This document shows, piece by piece, positions 11,201-11,566 of a DNA stretch of 11,566 bases. The stretch lies in assembly GCA_020062525.1 (NCBI GenBank), contig JAGUWE010000035.1, positions 1 through 11,566 of the forward strand. Reading direction: 5' to 3'. Origin of the DNA: Patescibacteria group bacterium. Its GTDB lineage: Bacteria; Patescibacteriota; Patescibacteriia; JAACEG01; JAGUWE01. The position numbers and the translations under genes are program-made. The notes under the pieces are model-generated. The model was not told the DNA's origin and made no database searches. It saw nothing but the letters and a program-made list of their open reading frames with translations. Within the stretch, counting starts at the first letter, position 1. Every line of letters starts with the position of its first letter.

Positions 11201-11235
11201 ATTGATAATTGGTAATTGATAATTGAAAATTAATT
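11201..11235. repeat. 7-nt repeats upstream of rplT
   Basis: The units ATTGATA, ATTGGTA, ATTGATA, ATTGAAA and ATTAATT are consecutive and end 8 bases before the rplT ATG. As with infC, a 7-nt A/T-rich run takes the place of a ribosome binding site. Confidence 0.7.
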
Positions 11236-11243
11236 TATATTTT

Positions 11244-11566
11244 ATGCCTAGGGTTAAACGAGGAAAAACCCATTTAAGAAAAAGAAAGCGGCTGCTTAAG
11301 CGGGTCAAGGGTTATAAATGGGGCAGAAAAAATCTGCCGAAGTTAGCTAAAGTAGCGGCCACTAAAGCCGGGGTTTATGCTTTTCGCGATCGCCGCGCTA
11401 AAAAAAGAAATTTTCGCCGTCTTTGGCAAATTAAAATTAACGCTGCTTCGCGCGAGGCGGGTTTAAGTTACTCAAAATTAATCAATCTTTTTAAAAAAGC
11501 GGAAATTACTTTGGATCGAAAAATTCTGGCCGATTTGGCTGAACACGAACCAAAAATCTTTGCTAA
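11244..11566 (+). CDS. rplT: Ribosomal protein bL20, 3' end beyond the window
   Basis: bL20 is an early-binding 50S assembly protein on 23S rRNA and, in several bacteria, a repressor of its own operon. The window holds 107 codons of an expected total near 115-120. It begins MPRVKRGKTHLRKRKRLLK, with the basic helical N-terminal extension, then GYKWGRKN, AGVYAFRDRRAKKRNFRRLWQIKINAASREAGLSYSKLI and ITLDRKILADLAEHEPKIFA, all family blocks. The ATG has no Shine-Dalgarno sequence. It is distant from rpmI, so it may depend on read-through of a structured spacer or on a promoter of its own. Confidence 0.96.
   Translation, partial: MPRVKRGKTHLRKRKRLLKRVKGYKWGRKNLPKLAKVAATKAGVYAFRDRRAKKRNFRRLWQIKINAASREAGLSYSKLINLFKKAEITLDRKILADLAEHEPKIFA

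Larger units (their letters stand above)
10904..11243. other. 340-bp rpmI-rplT spacer with repeats and hairpins, no gene
   Basis: No open frame of note is present. In order it holds 7-nt-period repeats (10921-10948), a 9-bp triloop hairpin (10974-10994), an 83-bp inverted-repeat element (11030-11112), three small tandem hairpins (11121-11161), and a second 7-nt repeat run (11201-11235). The outer AT-rich runs are roughly complementary to each other (CAATTTT-type on the left, GAAAATT-type on the right), so the whole spacer could close as one large structure in RNA. Confidence 0.7.

Noticed and set aside
1..11566. UGA recoding as in Gracilibacteria or SR1
   Set aside because: All genes read through with the standard code, Trp positions are encoded normally, and no in-frame UGA needs reassignment.

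Overview
The window looks like chromosomal DNA from an uncultivated, small-genome bacterium, most likely of the Candidate Phyla Radiation (Patescibacteria, Parcubacteria-like). This is an inference. It rests on the AT-rich composition, compact genes, an IleRS of the eukaryote-like type 2, weak or absent Shine-Dalgarno sequences, and spacers full of short 7-nt-period repeats and hairpin elements. No rRNA or other taxonomic marker proves it. The standard genetic code fits every gene.

Two transcription units diverge from a 205-bp region at 8903-9107. The minus-strand unit runs ileS, argS, glyQS, an M16 zinc peptidase, then a GT4 glycosyltransferase, and ends at a hairpin terminator at 21-50. It holds three aminoacyl-tRNA synthetases in a row. 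The plus-strand unit runs smpB, ssrA (tmRNA), infC, rpmI, then rplT, which is cut by the window end. It joins the trans-translation ribosome-rescue pair to the classical IF3-L35-L20 cluster. The whole window is therefore translation machinery apart from the last two minus-strand genes.

The tmRNA is not an open reading frame. It was recognised from its tRNA-like ends, with a 7-bp acceptor stem containing the G3-U pair read by alanyl-tRNA synthetase, from its P2 helix and several pseudoknots, and from a 26-codon tag frame ending in LAMAVA.

The most unusual feature is repeat biology. Tandem runs with a strict 7-nt period, each with a different unit, occur in four spacers and at five places inside ileS, where they are translated in frame as loops in or near the editing domain. 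Larger inverted-repeat elements occupy the ileS leader, the ileS-argS gap and the rpmI-rplT gap. The ileS leader could fold so that its 5' end masks the only good Shine-Dalgarno sequence in the window, which suggests post-transcriptional control. I found no CRISPR array, no insertion sequence with a transposase, and no new protein system.
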